From: Streptomyces termitum
GTDB taxonomy: Bacteria; Actinomycetota; Actinomycetes; Streptomycetales; Streptomycetaceae
Assembly: GCF_014650175.1 (NCBI RefSeq)
Contig: NZ_BMUL01000002.1
Coordinates: forward strand, 439,150 to 503,149
Length of the DNA stretch: 64,000 nucleotides
Reading direction: 5' to 3'
Positions 35,742-44,372 of this stretch are shown piece by piece. The translations under genes and the position numbers were made by a program. The notes below the pieces were generated by a model. It did no database searches and was not told where the DNA came from. It saw only the letters and a list, made by a program, of their open reading frames with translations. Positions within the stretch are counted from its first letter, which is position 1. Each line of letters begins with the position of its first letter.

Positions 35742-35967
35742 GGACCCCTCCTCGCTTCCCGGAAGGAGACACGTTCCGTCTCTCCCATACGGTTCAACGC
35801 CCGTCCGCGTCAACGGCTACGGCGGCACACCGCCGCAAAGGATGGCGGTTCATGGCAGATGCCAGGCGAGATATCCGATTTGTAGCCAAACTCTGCGTAG
35901 GCATCCAGTCACAGCAGGTACGTTCTTGCCGCCGGAACACCCGGCGGCACCAGGAGAGGGCTCGGCC

Positions 35968-37263
35968 ATGGCCATGTCACGGGCAGTTCCCAATCTCGCC
36001 TTCCGGCGGCTCCGCGGCCGGCACTCCCCGGCGGAGTTCGCCGCCGCGGTCCGCCGGGCGGCCCGGGAGATCGGCGAACAGGTCGCGTGCGACGCCCGGT
36101 ACATCGGGCGCGTGGAGGCGGGCGAGATCCGCTGCCCCAACTACGCGTACGAGCGGGTCTTCCTGCACATGTTCCCCGGACTGACCCTCACCGACCTGGG
36201 CTTCTTCGCGCGGGAGGCGGTACGCGGCCGACGGCCGGGCGCCCCCGGCCGGGTCCCCGGGCCCCCGCCCCCCGCCCTCCCGAACCGGAACGATGAGGAG
36301 AGCGACGTGCTGCGTCGCGCATTCATGACGAGCGGCACCGCCACCCTGGCGGCCGCCACCTGGGGCCTCGGCGGCACCGCCGCCGCGATCCCGGCCCCCC
36401 GCGGCACCCACCGCATCGGCGAGGCCGAGGTCCTCGCCGTCGAGGAGGCCGTACGCCGCATCCGCCTGCTCGACGACCGGCACGGCGCCGACGGCCTCTA
36501 CAAGATCGCCGCCCAGCCGCTGCGCGGCGCCTACGCCCTGCTCGACCGGGGCACCGCGGCCCGCCGCTCCACCGAGGACCGGCTCCTGTCGGGCGCCGGG
36601 GAGCTGTCCCTCTCGGTGGGCTGGCTGGCCCACGACTCGGGCCGCCACGAGGACGCCCGCTCGCACTACGCGGAGGCCCTGGCCACCGCGCGGGTCTCCG
36701 GCGACGCGGCCCTGGAGGCGCACGCCTTCTGCAACACCTCGTTCCTCGCCCGGGACACCGGCCGGCACCGCGAGGCGGTCCGCGCCGCCCAGGCCGGACT
36801 GCGCGCCGCCGCCCCGCTCGGCTCCCCCCGGCTGACCGCCCTGCTGTCGCTGCGCGAGGCCGCCGCCTGGGCCGGGCTCGGCGAGCGCGCCTCCGCCGAG
36901 GAGTGCCTGGGCCGCGCCCACGAGCACTTCGGCCGGGGCCACGCCGACCAGGACCCCGAGTGGATGTCCTTCTTCGGCGAGCCCGAGCTGGAGGCGCTGG
37001 AGGCGCACTGCTGGGCCGCGCTCGGCGACTGGAACCGGGCGGCCCGGCACGCCCAGCGCGCGACCCTGCTCCAGCACCCCCGCTTCGCCCGCAACCTCGC
37101 CCTCTACCGGGCGCAGCTGGCCGGGAACCTCGCCCGCGCCGGGCGGCGCGACGAGGCGGCGGCGGAGGCGAAGCGGGTGGCGGAGTCGCTGGACGACGGG
37201 ATCGCCTCGGCCCGCGTCCGCGGCCTGCTGGCCGAAACCCGACTCATCCTGACGGGGGCGTGA
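35968..37263 (+). CDS. XRE-type regulator with TPR-like helical C-terminus
   Basis: 431 residues from ATG 35968, with CAGGAGAGGG in front. An N-terminal DNA-binding part (RGRHSPAEFAAAVRRAAREIGEQVACDARYIGRVEAGEIRCP...YERVFLHMFPGLTLTDLGF) is followed by a Pro-rich linker, a Tat-like or hydrophobic segment RRAFMTSGTATLAAATWG, and TPR-like repeats from about 200 to the end. Proteins of this kind are common in Streptomyces as regulators of unknown signal. The frame upstream of 35968 is open but belongs to opposite-strand genes. Confidence 0.86.
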   Translation: MAMSRAVPNLAFRRLRGRHSPAEFAAAVRRAAREIGEQVACDARYIGRVEAGEIRCPNYAYERVFLHMFPGLTLTDLGFFAREAVRGRRPGAPGRVPGPPPPALPNRNDEESDVLRRAFMTSGTATLAAATWGLGGTAAAIPAPRGTHRIGEAEVLAVEEAVRRIRLLDDRHGADGLYKIAAQPLRGAYALLDRGTAARRSTEDRLLSGAGELSLSVGWLAHDSGRHEDARSHYAEALATARVSGDAALEAHAFCNTSFLARDTGRHREAVRAAQAGLRAAAPLGSPRLTALLSLREAAAWAGLGERASAEECLGRAHEHFGRGHADQDPEWMSFFGEPELEALEAHCWAALGDWNRAARHAQRATLLQHPRFARNLALYRAQLAGNLARAGRRDEAAAEAKRVAESLDDGIASARVRGLLAETRLILTGA

Positions 37264-37290
37264 ACCGGCGCGCGTACACCCGCGGGTTCA
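37261..37290. terminator. hairpin made by two convergent stop codons
   Basis: TGAACC...GGTTCA: the stop of the XRE gene (37261-37263) and the stop of the phosphatase gene on the other strand (37288-37290) are the outer bases of one imperfect 30-base palindrome, likely a bidirectional terminator. Confidence 0.65.
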
Positions 37291-37884
37291 CGCCTCCAGG
37301 TGGCCGGTGTCGTTCCAGCGCTCGATCGCCGGTGCGCCGTACGCCCAGCCGAGCACCGACAGGCTGGTCGGGTCGAGCCGGATCCGGGCGGCGAAGGACA
37401 CGTCCTCGCCGAGCCAGCGGGCGCCGATCGAGCGCAGGACGTGCCCGTGCGCGAAGACCAGCACGTCCCGGTCGGCCGACCGGGCCCAGGCCACGACCTC
37501 GTCGGCGCGGGCCGACAGTTCGGCCAGCGACTCGCCGTCCGGGACGGCGTCGCGCCAGATGAACCAGCCCGGCCGCCGCTCCTGGATCTGGGCCGGCGTC
37601 AGCCCCTCGTAGGCGCCGTAGTCCCACTCCATCAGGGCGTCCCAGGGCTCCGCGCGGTCGCCGAAACCGGCCAGGGAGCAGGTCTCGCTCGCCCGGACCA
37701 GCGGGCTGGTGCGCACCTCCACGCCGGGCAGGCCCTGCCAGGGGCCCCCGCGCAGGCGCTCGCCGAGCAGCTTCGCGCCGCGCCGCCCCTCGTCGAGCAG
37801 CGGGATGTCGGTCCTGCCGGTGTGCCGTCCGAGCAGCGACCACTCGGTCTGGCCGTGTCGGGCGAGCAGGATGCGCGGTGCCAT
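37288..37884 (-). CDS. histidine phosphatase family protein (phosphoglycerate mutase-like)
   Basis: 198 residues from ATG 37884. The RHG signature [12 protein letters not shown] holds the phosphorylated histidine; the second histidine is in [18 protein letters not shown], and [10 protein letters not shown] supplies the acid. It probably removes phosphate from a small metabolite or nucleotide. The substrate is not evident. It converges with the XRE gene. Confidence 0.92.
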   Translation of the reverse strand: MAPRILLARHGQTEWSLLGRHTGRTDIPLLDEGRRGAKLLGERLRGGPWQGLPGVEVRTSPLVRASETCSLAGFGDRAEPWDALMEWDYGAYEGLTPAQIQERRPGWFIWRDAVPDGESLAELSARADEVVAWARSADRDVLVFAHGHVLRSIGARWLGEDVSFAARIRLDPTSLSVLGWAYGAPAIERWNDTGHLEA

Positions 37885-38111
37885 GGGCGGGGCTCTCCAA
37901 AGAACGGGCGGAAACGGGTGCCCCATCATCGCTCAGGAGCCCGCCGCCCCGCGCCGGACGTCCACCGCCGCCGTACGCGGGCGTCCACCGCGCCGGCGCC
38001 CCCGTCCACGGGTGTCCGGCGGTCCCGCGCGGGCGGACGGACGGTGAACTGCCGGGGGCCGCAAGGGTGGAACCGGCCCCGTTGTCGGTGGTGGATGCGA
38101 GACTTCCGTGG

Positions 38112-39269
38112 GTGAGCACTTCCCTGGACGACGGCCGGTCCCGGCCGGCGCAGACGACGGACCCCGTTCCGACCCCGGCGAGCCGGCGCAGGACGCGGGA
38201 GAGACTCGCCGAGCTGCGCGGACCGGCGGTCCCACCCCGCCCGCTGGACGCGCGGGCACTGGCCGCGCTGGCCGCCAATCCGGGCTGCCGCCGCCGGGCG
38301 CTGCTCGACGGCGCCGGGGTCGACAAGGCGGCGCTCGCGGCGAAACTGGGCTCGCCCGCGCCCTTCGGCCAGTCGCAGTTCGCGATCGTGCGGGGCAACA
38401 GCTTCGAGGCGCGGGTGAAGGCGGACGGCGGGCGCGAACTGCTGCGCCTGCTCGGCGTCGAGGAGCCCGGCGCGGTCGCCGTGCCCGACCTGTCGGCGGC
38501 CGGCCCGGAGGGGCGGACGGCCCGGACCGCGCTGGCGCTGCGCGAGGCGACCGCGGCCGGCGGCTGGACGCTGCTCGACCACCCGTTGCTGACGCTGGAG
38601 GTGGCCGGTTCGCCGGTGCACCTGGAGCCGGACGCGGTGGTGGTCGACCCGGCCGGGCGGTGGACGGTCGTGGAGATCAAGTCCTTCCCGATGCTGGACG
38701 GGTCGGCCGACGCGGCGAAGGTCGGCGCGGCGGCCCGGCAGGCGGCGGTGTACGTGCTGGCGCTGGAGCGGGTGGCGGCGGTGACGGCGGGCGCCGAGGT
38801 CGCCCACACGGTGCTGCTGGTCTGCCCGAAGGACTTCTCGAACCTGCCGACGGCCTCGGCCGTGGACGTGCGCAGGCAGCGGGCGGTGACGCGCCGCCAG
38901 CTGGCCCGGCTGACCCGGATCGACGAGATCGCGGACGCCCTGCCGGAGGGGCTGAGCTTCGACGTGGGGGGCTGCTCCGCCGCGGAGCTGTCGGCGGCCG
39001 TCGAGGCGGTGCCGCACGCCTACGCGCCGGAGTGCCTGGCCGCCTGCGAGATGGGCTTCCACTGCCGCTCGCGGGCCCGGGAGGCGGAGGCGGTGCAGAC
39101 CCTGGGCCGGTCGGTGCGGGGCGAGCTGGGCGGGCTGACCACGGTCGGCGCGGTGCTGGCCGCCGCGCGCGGCGAGGCCGGCGACCCGGAGGACCCGGCG
39201 GTGGCGGCGCTGCGCCGGGCGCGGGCGCTGCGGCAGGAGGCCCTCGGGGAGGCCGCCGCATGTCGCTGA
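38112..39269 (+). CDS. RecB/Cas4-like PD-(D/E)XK nuclease with a four-cysteine Fe-S cluster signature
   Basis: 385 residues from GTG 38112. All nuclease motifs of the RecB/Cas4 group can be read: Glu99 in NSFEARV, Asp174 in LEPDAVVV, Glu188-x-Lys190 in VVEIKSF and the QxxxY motif at Gln210-Tyr214 (RQAAVYV). One Cys near the N-terminus (Cys59, NPGCRRR) and three near the C-terminus (Cys308, Cys312, Cys318 in ECLAACEMGFHC) match the cluster layout of Cas4, AddB and Dna2, although the spacing is C-x3-C-x5-C instead of the usual C-x2-C-x5-C. No cas1 or CRISPR is near. It overlaps the next gene by 10 bases and is encoded with an SF1 helicase. Confidence 0.85.
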   Translation: MSTSLDDGRSRPAQTTDPVPTPASRRRTRERLAELRGPAVPPRPLDARALAALAANPGCRRRALLDGAGVDKAALAAKLGSPAPFGQSQFAIVRGNSFEARVKADGGRELLRLLGVEEPGAVAVPDLSAAGPEGRTARTALALREATAAGGWTLLDHPLLTLEVAGSPVHLEPDAVVVDPAGRWTVVEIKSFPMLDGSADAAKVGAAARQAAVYVLALERVAAVTAGAEVAHTVLLVCPKDFSNLPTASAVDVRRQRAVTRRQLARLTRIDEIADALPEGLSFDVGGCSAAELSAAVEAVPHAYAPECLAACEMGFHCRSRAREAEAVQTLGRSVRGELGGLTTVGAVLAAARGEAGDPEDPAVAALRRARALRQEALGEAAACR

Positions 39270-40846
39270 TCGCGCACCTGGCCCGGATGGAGGCGGTGGA
39301 GGCGGGGCGGGCCCAGCCGCTGGCGACCGTCCGGCACCGGCACCTGTCCGCGCGGCCCCTCGTCCTGGTGCCGCTGACCACCGCCGGCGAGGCGGGCGCC
39401 CCGCTGGGGGCGCTGGTCGGCACCGATCCGGCGGAGCCCCGGCTGCTGGTGGTGCCGCAGCCCCGGGACCGGGAGCAGCGGTTCGCCTTCCTCGCCGAGC
39501 TGGCCGAGGTGGTGCTGCCGTACGTCGAGGGGTACGCGGACGACGTCGAGCCGGTGGAGCGGAAGGACCCGGCGACCGGCGAGAAGGTCCTGGTGGACCT
39601 GTGCGCGGACGCGCCGCAGCTGATCGTGCCGAGCAGGGCGGGCATCGCGTACGTACGGCTCCTGGGCCGGTCCATGCGGTTCCGGCGGACCGCCGAGCAG
39701 GACCCTGACACGCCCTATCCGGCGCCGCCGCGGGTGCCGCTGCTCGGCCGCTGGCTCACCCACTACGGGGAGCGGGCCCGGGTGCCGGGCTCCTCGCTGC
39801 TGCTGGCCGCGACCGACCTGCTGAACCGGCACTGGGCGACCGGCCAGTCGAGCCTGGAGGACCAGCACCTGGGGGCGCTGCTCGCCTGGATCGACGCCCC
39901 GGACGGGCCGGGCGCCGCGTCCGGCGCGGAGGCGGCGCACCGGGCGGAGCTGGGCCGGGACGAGCGGGGGCAGCTGCTGTGCCCGCCGGCCGGGCCCGCG
40001 ACCGATCCGGCCTTCGACAACCAGCTCCTGGCGCCCGCGATCGAGGCGTACGACCGGGCCCGGCTGGGGGTCGGCGCGGCCGAGGACGGCGCGGCGGCGG
40101 AGCTGGCGCTGGGCGCGCTGCACCGGGCCGAGGGGGAGGTGCGGCGGCTCGTCGCCTCGCAGCTGAAGCCGACGTGGGACGCGTCCTGGCGGGCGCTCGC
40201 GCTGCTGCGGGAGCTGCCGGAGGGGGCCAGGGTCGCCGACCGGTGGACCCGGGACCGCTGGTCGTTCACCGCGCACCGGGACCGGATCACCGCCGGGGAG
40301 CCGCCGCAGCCGCGCCGCGACGACGCGGTGACGGCCGCCGCGAAGCTGGCCGCGCGCGAGCAGGCGCAGGGGCAGCTGGACGCGCAGGAGGCGCTGGACG
40401 ATCCGCTGGTGCTGGCCGGGCGGCGGCTGGCGGGCGAGGCGTTCACCGGCGAGGTGACCGAGGTGGTGATGGCGTGGACGGAGTCGAAGCGGCCCGCGCC
40501 GCGTCCGCTGGTCACGGTCCGCACCGGGGACCGGCCGCACCTGGGCGGGGGCGTGAAGGCGTACCGCTCGCTGGACGGGCGGCCGCAGGCGGCCGAGTTC
40601 GTGGCGCTGGAGGAGGACGGCTCGGTGGTGCTGCGGCTGCTGGACAAGATGGGCCGGGCGAAGGAGCCGGCGCCGGGCACGGTGCCGGAGAAGGGCGACC
40701 GGATCGCCTGGACGCTGTTCGAGCACGACCAGCGGTCGGGGCCGAAGCTGCCCGATCCGGAGGAGACGCCGTGGACCCACGGCGGCCCGCCGCGCCATCC
40801 CGAAGGCGAACTTCCCGACGCCGTGACCCCCGAGGACCTGCTGTGA
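39260..40846 (+). CDS. unknown protein of the nuclease-helicase operon
   Basis: 528 residues, no family recognised. It starts MSLIAHLARMEAVEAGRAQPLATVRHRHLSARPLVLVPL. A middle part is rich in Ala/Arg/Glu helices (270-400). The last 110 residues look beta-rich (VTEVVMAWTESKRPAPRPLVTVRTGD...DGSVVLRLLDKMGR...VPEKGDRIAWTLFEHD) and could be a small nucleic-acid-binding barrel like the accessory domain of Upf1/Dna2-type helicases; this is only a guess from the pattern. It overlaps the nuclease gene by 10 bases and the helicase gene by GTGA, so all three are likely made in fixed ratio. Confidence 0.8.
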   Translation: MSLIAHLARMEAVEAGRAQPLATVRHRHLSARPLVLVPLTTAGEAGAPLGALVGTDPAEPRLLVVPQPRDREQRFAFLAELAEVVLPYVEGYADDVEPVERKDPATGEKVLVDLCADAPQLIVPSRAGIAYVRLLGRSMRFRRTAEQDPDTPYPAPPRVPLLGRWLTHYGERARVPGSSLLLAATDLLNRHWATGQSSLEDQHLGALLAWIDAPDGPGAASGAEAAHRAELGRDERGQLLCPPAGPATDPAFDNQLLAPAIEAYDRARLGVGAAEDGAAAELALGALHRAEGEVRRLVASQLKPTWDASWRALALLRELPEGARVADRWTRDRWSFTAHRDRITAGEPPQPRRDDAVTAAAKLAAREQAQGQLDAQEALDDPLVLAGRRLAGEAFTGEVTEVVMAWTESKRPAPRPLVTVRTGDRPHLGGGVKAYRSLDGRPQAAEFVALEEDGSVVLRLLDKMGRAKEPAPGTVPEKGDRIAWTLFEHDQRSGPKLPDPEETPWTHGGPPRHPEGELPDAVTPEDLL

Positions 40847-42174
40847 GCGTGTTCGATCCCTCCTCCGCGGCGGCGGAGGCGACGGCGGCGATCCTCGCCG
40901 ACACCCTGCACGGCACCGCGCGGGGGGTCGTCGTCGACTCCCCGCCGGGGGCCGGGAAGTCGACCCTGGTGGTGCGGGCCGCGCTCGAACTGGCGGCGGC
41001 CGGGCGGCCGCTGATGGTGGTCGCGCAGACCAACGCGCAGGTGGACGACCTGGTGCTGCGGCTCGCGGAGAAGCAGCCGGAGCTGGAGGTGGGCCGGCTG
41101 CACTCCAGCGACAGCGATCCGTACGACCGGGCGCTGGACGGGCTGGAGCGGGTGCGGAAGTCGGCGAAGGCGGCCGATCTGGCCGGGCTGCCGGTGGTGG
41201 TCTCGACGGCCGCCAAGTGGGCGCACGTGAAGAACGTGGAGCCGTGGGCGCACGCGATCGTGGACGAGGCGTACCAGATGCGTTCGGACGCGCTGCTGGC
41301 GGTGGCGGGGCTGTTCGAGCGGGCGCTGTTCGTGGGCGATCCGGGGCAGTTGGACCCGTTCTCGGTGGTGGGCGCGGAGCAGTGGGCGGGGTTGTCGTAC
41401 GACCCGTCGGCGTCGGCGGTCTCGACGCTGCTGGCGCACAATCCGGAGCTGCCGCAGCACCGGCTGCCGGTCTCCTGGCGGCTGCCCGCGTCGGCGGCGC
41501 CGCTGGTGTCGGACGCCTTCTATCCGTACACGCCCTTCCGGTCCGGGACCGGGCCGGGCGACCGGCGGCTCTCCTTCGGGGCGCCGTCGGACGGTTCGGC
41601 GCAGGACCGGGTGCTGGACGAGGCGGCGGAGTCCGGCTGGGGGCTGCTGGAGCTGCCCGCCCGGCACACGCCGCGCACCGATCCGGAGGCGGTCCGGGCG
41701 GTGGCCCTGGTGGTGCGGCGGCTGCTGGACCGGGGCGGGGCGGCGGTCTCGGAGCGCGCGGAGGAGCCGGTGCCGCTGACGGCCGGCCGGATCGCGGTGG
41801 GCACCGCCCATCGCGACCAGGCGGCGGCGGTCCGGGCGGCCCTGGCGGAGCTGGGCGTGTCGGGGGTGACGGTGGACACGGCCAACCGCCTCCAGGGCCG
41901 CGAGTACGACGTGACCGTGGTGCTGCACCCGTTGTCGGGCCGTCCGGACGCGACCGCCTTCCACCTGGAGACGGGCCGCCTGTGCGTGCTGGCCTCCCGG
42001 CACCGGCACGCCTGCGTGGTGGTGTGCCGCGCGGGCGTGACCGACCTCCTCGACGAGCACCCGTCGACGGAGCCGGTCCAGCTCGGCGTCACCGTGAAGT
42101 TCCCGGACGGGTGGGAGGCGAACCACGCGGTGCTCTCGCACCTGGCGGAGCACCGCGTGCGCTGGACGCCCTGA
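40843..42174 (+). CDS. superfamily 1 helicase (Upf1/Dna2-like)
   Basis: 443 residues from GTG 40843, compact for an SF1 enzyme. Motif I SPPGAGKST (Lys39), motif Ia VVAQTNAQVDDL, motif II IVDEAYQM (Asp141-Glu142), motif III FVGDPGQLDPF, a Q/R motif SWRLPASAAPLV, motif V TANRLQGREYDVTVVLHPL and motif VI VLASRHRHACVVV are all in order. This resembles the SF1B Upf1/Dna2 branch. Coupled to the Cas4-like nuclease, it gives a split Dna2-like helicase-nuclease. It converges with the regulator gene with only 13 bases between stops. Confidence 0.87.
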   Translation: MSVFDPSSAAAEATAAILADTLHGTARGVVVDSPPGAGKSTLVVRAALELAAAGRPLMVVAQTNAQVDDLVLRLAEKQPELEVGRLHSSDSDPYDRALDGLERVRKSAKAADLAGLPVVVSTAAKWAHVKNVEPWAHAIVDEAYQMRSDALLAVAGLFERALFVGDPGQLDPFSVVGAEQWAGLSYDPSASAVSTLLAHNPELPQHRLPVSWRLPASAAPLVSDAFYPYTPFRSGTGPGDRRLSFGAPSDGSAQDRVLDEAAESGWGLLELPARHTPRTDPEAVRAVALVVRRLLDRGGAAVSERAEEPVPLTAGRIAVGTAHRDQAAAVRAALAELGVSGVTVDTANRLQGREYDVTVVLHPLSGRPDATAFHLETGRLCVLASRHRHACVVVCRAGVTDLLDEHPSTEPVQLGVTVKFPDGWEANHAVLSHLAEHRVRWTP

Positions 42175-42187
42175 GGGGCCGGGAGGG

Positions 42188-43183
42188 TCAGGGGGTGGCG
42201 GCGCGCAGGACGGAGGCGCCGACGGGGGTGAGGGTGTGCAGGACGGTGGCGCCGTGCCGTCGGGTGGTGACGAGGCCGGCGTCGCGCAGGGCGGTGGCGT
42301 GCCGGCTGGCGGAGGCCGCGGAGACGCCCGCCGCGCGGGCGATCTCCCCGGTCGTCGCCCCGCCGGCGGCGGCGCGCAGGGCCGTCGCCCGGGTCCGGCC
42401 GAGGAGCGTCGCCAGGGGCGGCGCGGCCGTCTGGGCGAGCGGGTGGTCCGGGGGCAGCGGTGCGGCGCCCCGGTGCACCGGGTGGCACAGGACGGGCGGG
42501 AGCGCCGGGTCGGCGAGGCTGTTCGGGGAGCGCCAGCAGAAGTAGGTGGGGAGCAGGGTCAGGCCGCGTCCGTCGAGCCGCAGGTCGCGGTCGGCGGCCG
42601 GGTAGTCGACGTGCAGCGCGGGCGGGCGCCAGCGGATCGCGGGGCCCGCGCCGCCGAGCAGGCCGGGGACGCCGTCGTCGAGGAAGCCCCGGCCGAGGGC
42701 GGCCCGTTCGGCGTCGAAGCGGGAGCGGATCTCCTCGGTGTACGGGGCGACGGCGGCGTCGTGGTAGGCGCGCAGCAGCCGGACGAGGTCCCGGCGGGCC
42801 TCCGGGCCGGTGAGCCGGGGCGCCCAGGCGGGGGCGCCGACGACGCGGTCGAGCCGGGCCAGTTCCCGTGCCACCCGCCGGGGGCAGGTCGCCAGGATCT
42901 CGTCGGCTCCGGCGTCGAGGCCGTCGACGCCGGCGGCGGGGGTGAGGAAGTCGGGGAAGTACGCGGCGCGGGGGACGAGCGGCAGGAGGACCGTGCGCAG
43001 GGCCCGGTCGAGGCCCTTCTCGCGCAGCCGGACCCGGACGGTGCGGAACCAGTCGGCGTAGGCCCAGCGGCCGTCCCTGGTCTGGAGGCGGTGCAGGCTG
43101 GTGGCGATCTCCCAGAACGGGTTCGGTGCGGTGGCGACCCGGACGGCGCCCAGGTCGGTGTGTCCGAAGTGGATGCGGAGCAT
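42188..43183 (-). CDS. ArsR-like winged-helix regulator with a long N-terminal domain
   Basis: 331 residues. The winged helix-turn-helix is at the C-terminus (ALRAAAGGATTGEIARAAGVSAASASRHATALRDAGLVTTRRHGATVLHTLTPVG). The first 240 residues (starting MLRIHFGHTDLGAVRVATAPNPFWEI) form the effector domain seen in many Streptomyces regulators. It is divergent from a secreted SH3-like protein gene, which it may control. The intergenic region is 143 bases. Confidence 0.88.
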   Translation of the reverse strand: MLRIHFGHTDLGAVRVATAPNPFWEIATSLHRLQTRDGRWAYADWFRTVRVRLREKGLDRALRTVLLPLVPRAAYFPDFLTPAAGVDGLDAGADEILATCPRRVARELARLDRVVGAPAWAPRLTGPEARRDLVRLLRAYHDAAVAPYTEEIRSRFDAERAALGRGFLDDGVPGLLGGAGPAIRWRPPALHVDYPAADRDLRLDGRGLTLLPTYFCWRSPNSLADPALPPVLCHPVHRGAAPLPPDHPLAQTAAPPLATLLGRTRATALRAAAGGATTGEIARAAGVSAASASRHATALRDAGLVTTRRHGATVLHTLTPVGASVLRAATP

Positions 43184-43326
43184 CTCGTTCCCCCCTTGCT
43201 CGCTCGGCTTTTACGGCCAGTCGCAACAGCGTCGCCGGGCGGGACCGGAATCCGTCATGGTTGCCGCACGGCGCAGGCCGGCAGGCGTGTCCGCGCCGTT
43301 CGGAGCAGGAAACGGGAGGAAGAAAC

Positions 43327-43731
43327 ATGCGGGCTCTCACGACTCGTACGACCGTCGCCCTCGCCACGGGCGCCCTGGCGCTCGCCGGTGTCCTGGGCGC
43401 GGCGGGCACGGCGGCCGCCGCTCCGGCCGGGGCGGAGCGGGCCGTCCTGTCAGGCCCGGTGCTGCCGCCGGTCCACAGCTACCGGAACGTCTGGAGCACG
43501 GTCAACCTGCGCCTCTACGCGACCGGCGACTCCCGGCTGCTGGGCAAGCTGTACGGCGGCAACTCCTACGCGGTGAGCTGCTGGAAGTACGGCCAGTCGG
43601 TCACCGCGGAGGGCACCACCAACAACGTCTGGATCCTCGCCCGGAGCGGCTCCGGCACCTGGGGCTACTCCAGCGCGATCTACTTCTCCGGCGACAAGTA
43701 CGGGAACCTGCCCGCGTCCGCCAAGTGCTGA
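43327..43731 (+). CDS. small secreted protein with SH3-like domain
   Basis: 134 residues with a signal peptide (RTTVALATGALALAGVLGAAGTAAAAPA; cleavage near residue 32). The mature part (about 100 residues) looks like a bacterial SH3-like fold: VNLRLYATGDSRLLGKLYGGNSYAVSCWKYGQSV...NNVWILARSGSGTWGYSSAIYFSGDKYGNLP, ending with AKC. Two cysteines could pair. Role unknown, perhaps wall binding. GGGAGGAAG is its ribosome site. Confidence 0.85.
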   Translation: MRALTTRTTVALATGALALAGVLGAAGTAAAAPAGAERAVLSGPVLPPVHSYRNVWSTVNLRLYATGDSRLLGKLYGGNSYAVSCWKYGQSVTAEGTTNNVWILARSGSGTWGYSSAIYFSGDKYGNLPASAKC

Positions 43732-43737
43732 CCCCCT

Positions 43738-43766
43738 CGGCCGGGCGGCCCGCCGCCGCCCGGCCG
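43738..43766. terminator. terminator after the SH3-like gene
   Basis: A 12-bp stem, CGGCCGGGCGGC and complement, with a five-base loop, seven bases after the stop. Confidence 0.8.
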
Positions 43767-43844
43767 GGGCGCTCTTGCGGCACGCGGGACAATGAGGGGT
43801 GGCCCGGGTGTCCGGGCCGTGCGCGTGCGAGGAGGAACAGGACG

Positions 43845-44201
43845 ATGGCGCAACCCGCGGAGCGGGGCGGACAGCGGCGGCTGCGACCGGCACCGCTGGT
43901 CTTCGAGCCCGCCGAGGCGACCGCCGACCCGGAGCACTTCTTCGATCTGGAGTCGATCGAGGATCCGAAGGAGCTGCTCTCCCGGGCGACGGAGCTGACC
44001 CTGGCGTTCCGGGCGGCGGCGGACCGGGCGGTGGAGTTCCAGGCCGTGGCGGCGGCGCAGCTGGCGGATCCGAAGCGGTTCGACCGGCTGTCGGCGGCGG
44101 ACGTGGCCGAGCGGGCGGCCTGGACCGAGGACTACGCGCGCAAGATGATCGAGTTCGGGCGGGATCTGATCCGTACCGGCGGGCGGCCGGAGGAGGACTG
44201 A
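43845..44201 (+). CDS. small conserved hypothetical protein
   Basis: 118 residues from ATG 43845, preceded by GAGGAGGAAC. It is charged and helical (EDPKELLSRATELTLAFRAAADRAVEFQAVAAAQLADPKRFDRLSAADVAERAAWTEDYARKMIEFGRDLI). No family recognised; coiled-coil-like regions are possible. Nothing in the neighbours suggests its job. Confidence 0.78.
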   Translation: MAQPAERGGQRRLRPAPLVFEPAEATADPEHFFDLESIEDPKELLSRATELTLAFRAAADRAVEFQAVAAAQLADPKRFDRLSAADVAERAAWTEDYARKMIEFGRDLIRTGGRPEED

Positions 44202-44372
44202 TCCCGGGCCGTCCGGGGCCTGCCGCGCGGGGGTGTCGAACCCCTGCCCGATACCCCACCGGAACAGGCGTTCGGCATATGCGGGGTGCACGATACTCCC
44301 CCGCTCCGGCCCCTGTCCGGGTTTCCGGGAACTCTCCGCTGCGGCTCCGTCACCGCCGGTAGACCTGGAGTC

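Noticed and set aside
34669..35967. N-terminal extension of the XRE regulator
   Set aside because: The frame is open far upstream but runs antisense over the spermidine-synthase-like gene; ATG 35968 has a good ribosome site.
38112..42174. CRISPR-Cas locus because of the Cas4-like nuclease
   Set aside because: No repeat array, no cas1 or cas2; the partner is an SF1 helicase, so a Dna2/AddB-like assignment is better.
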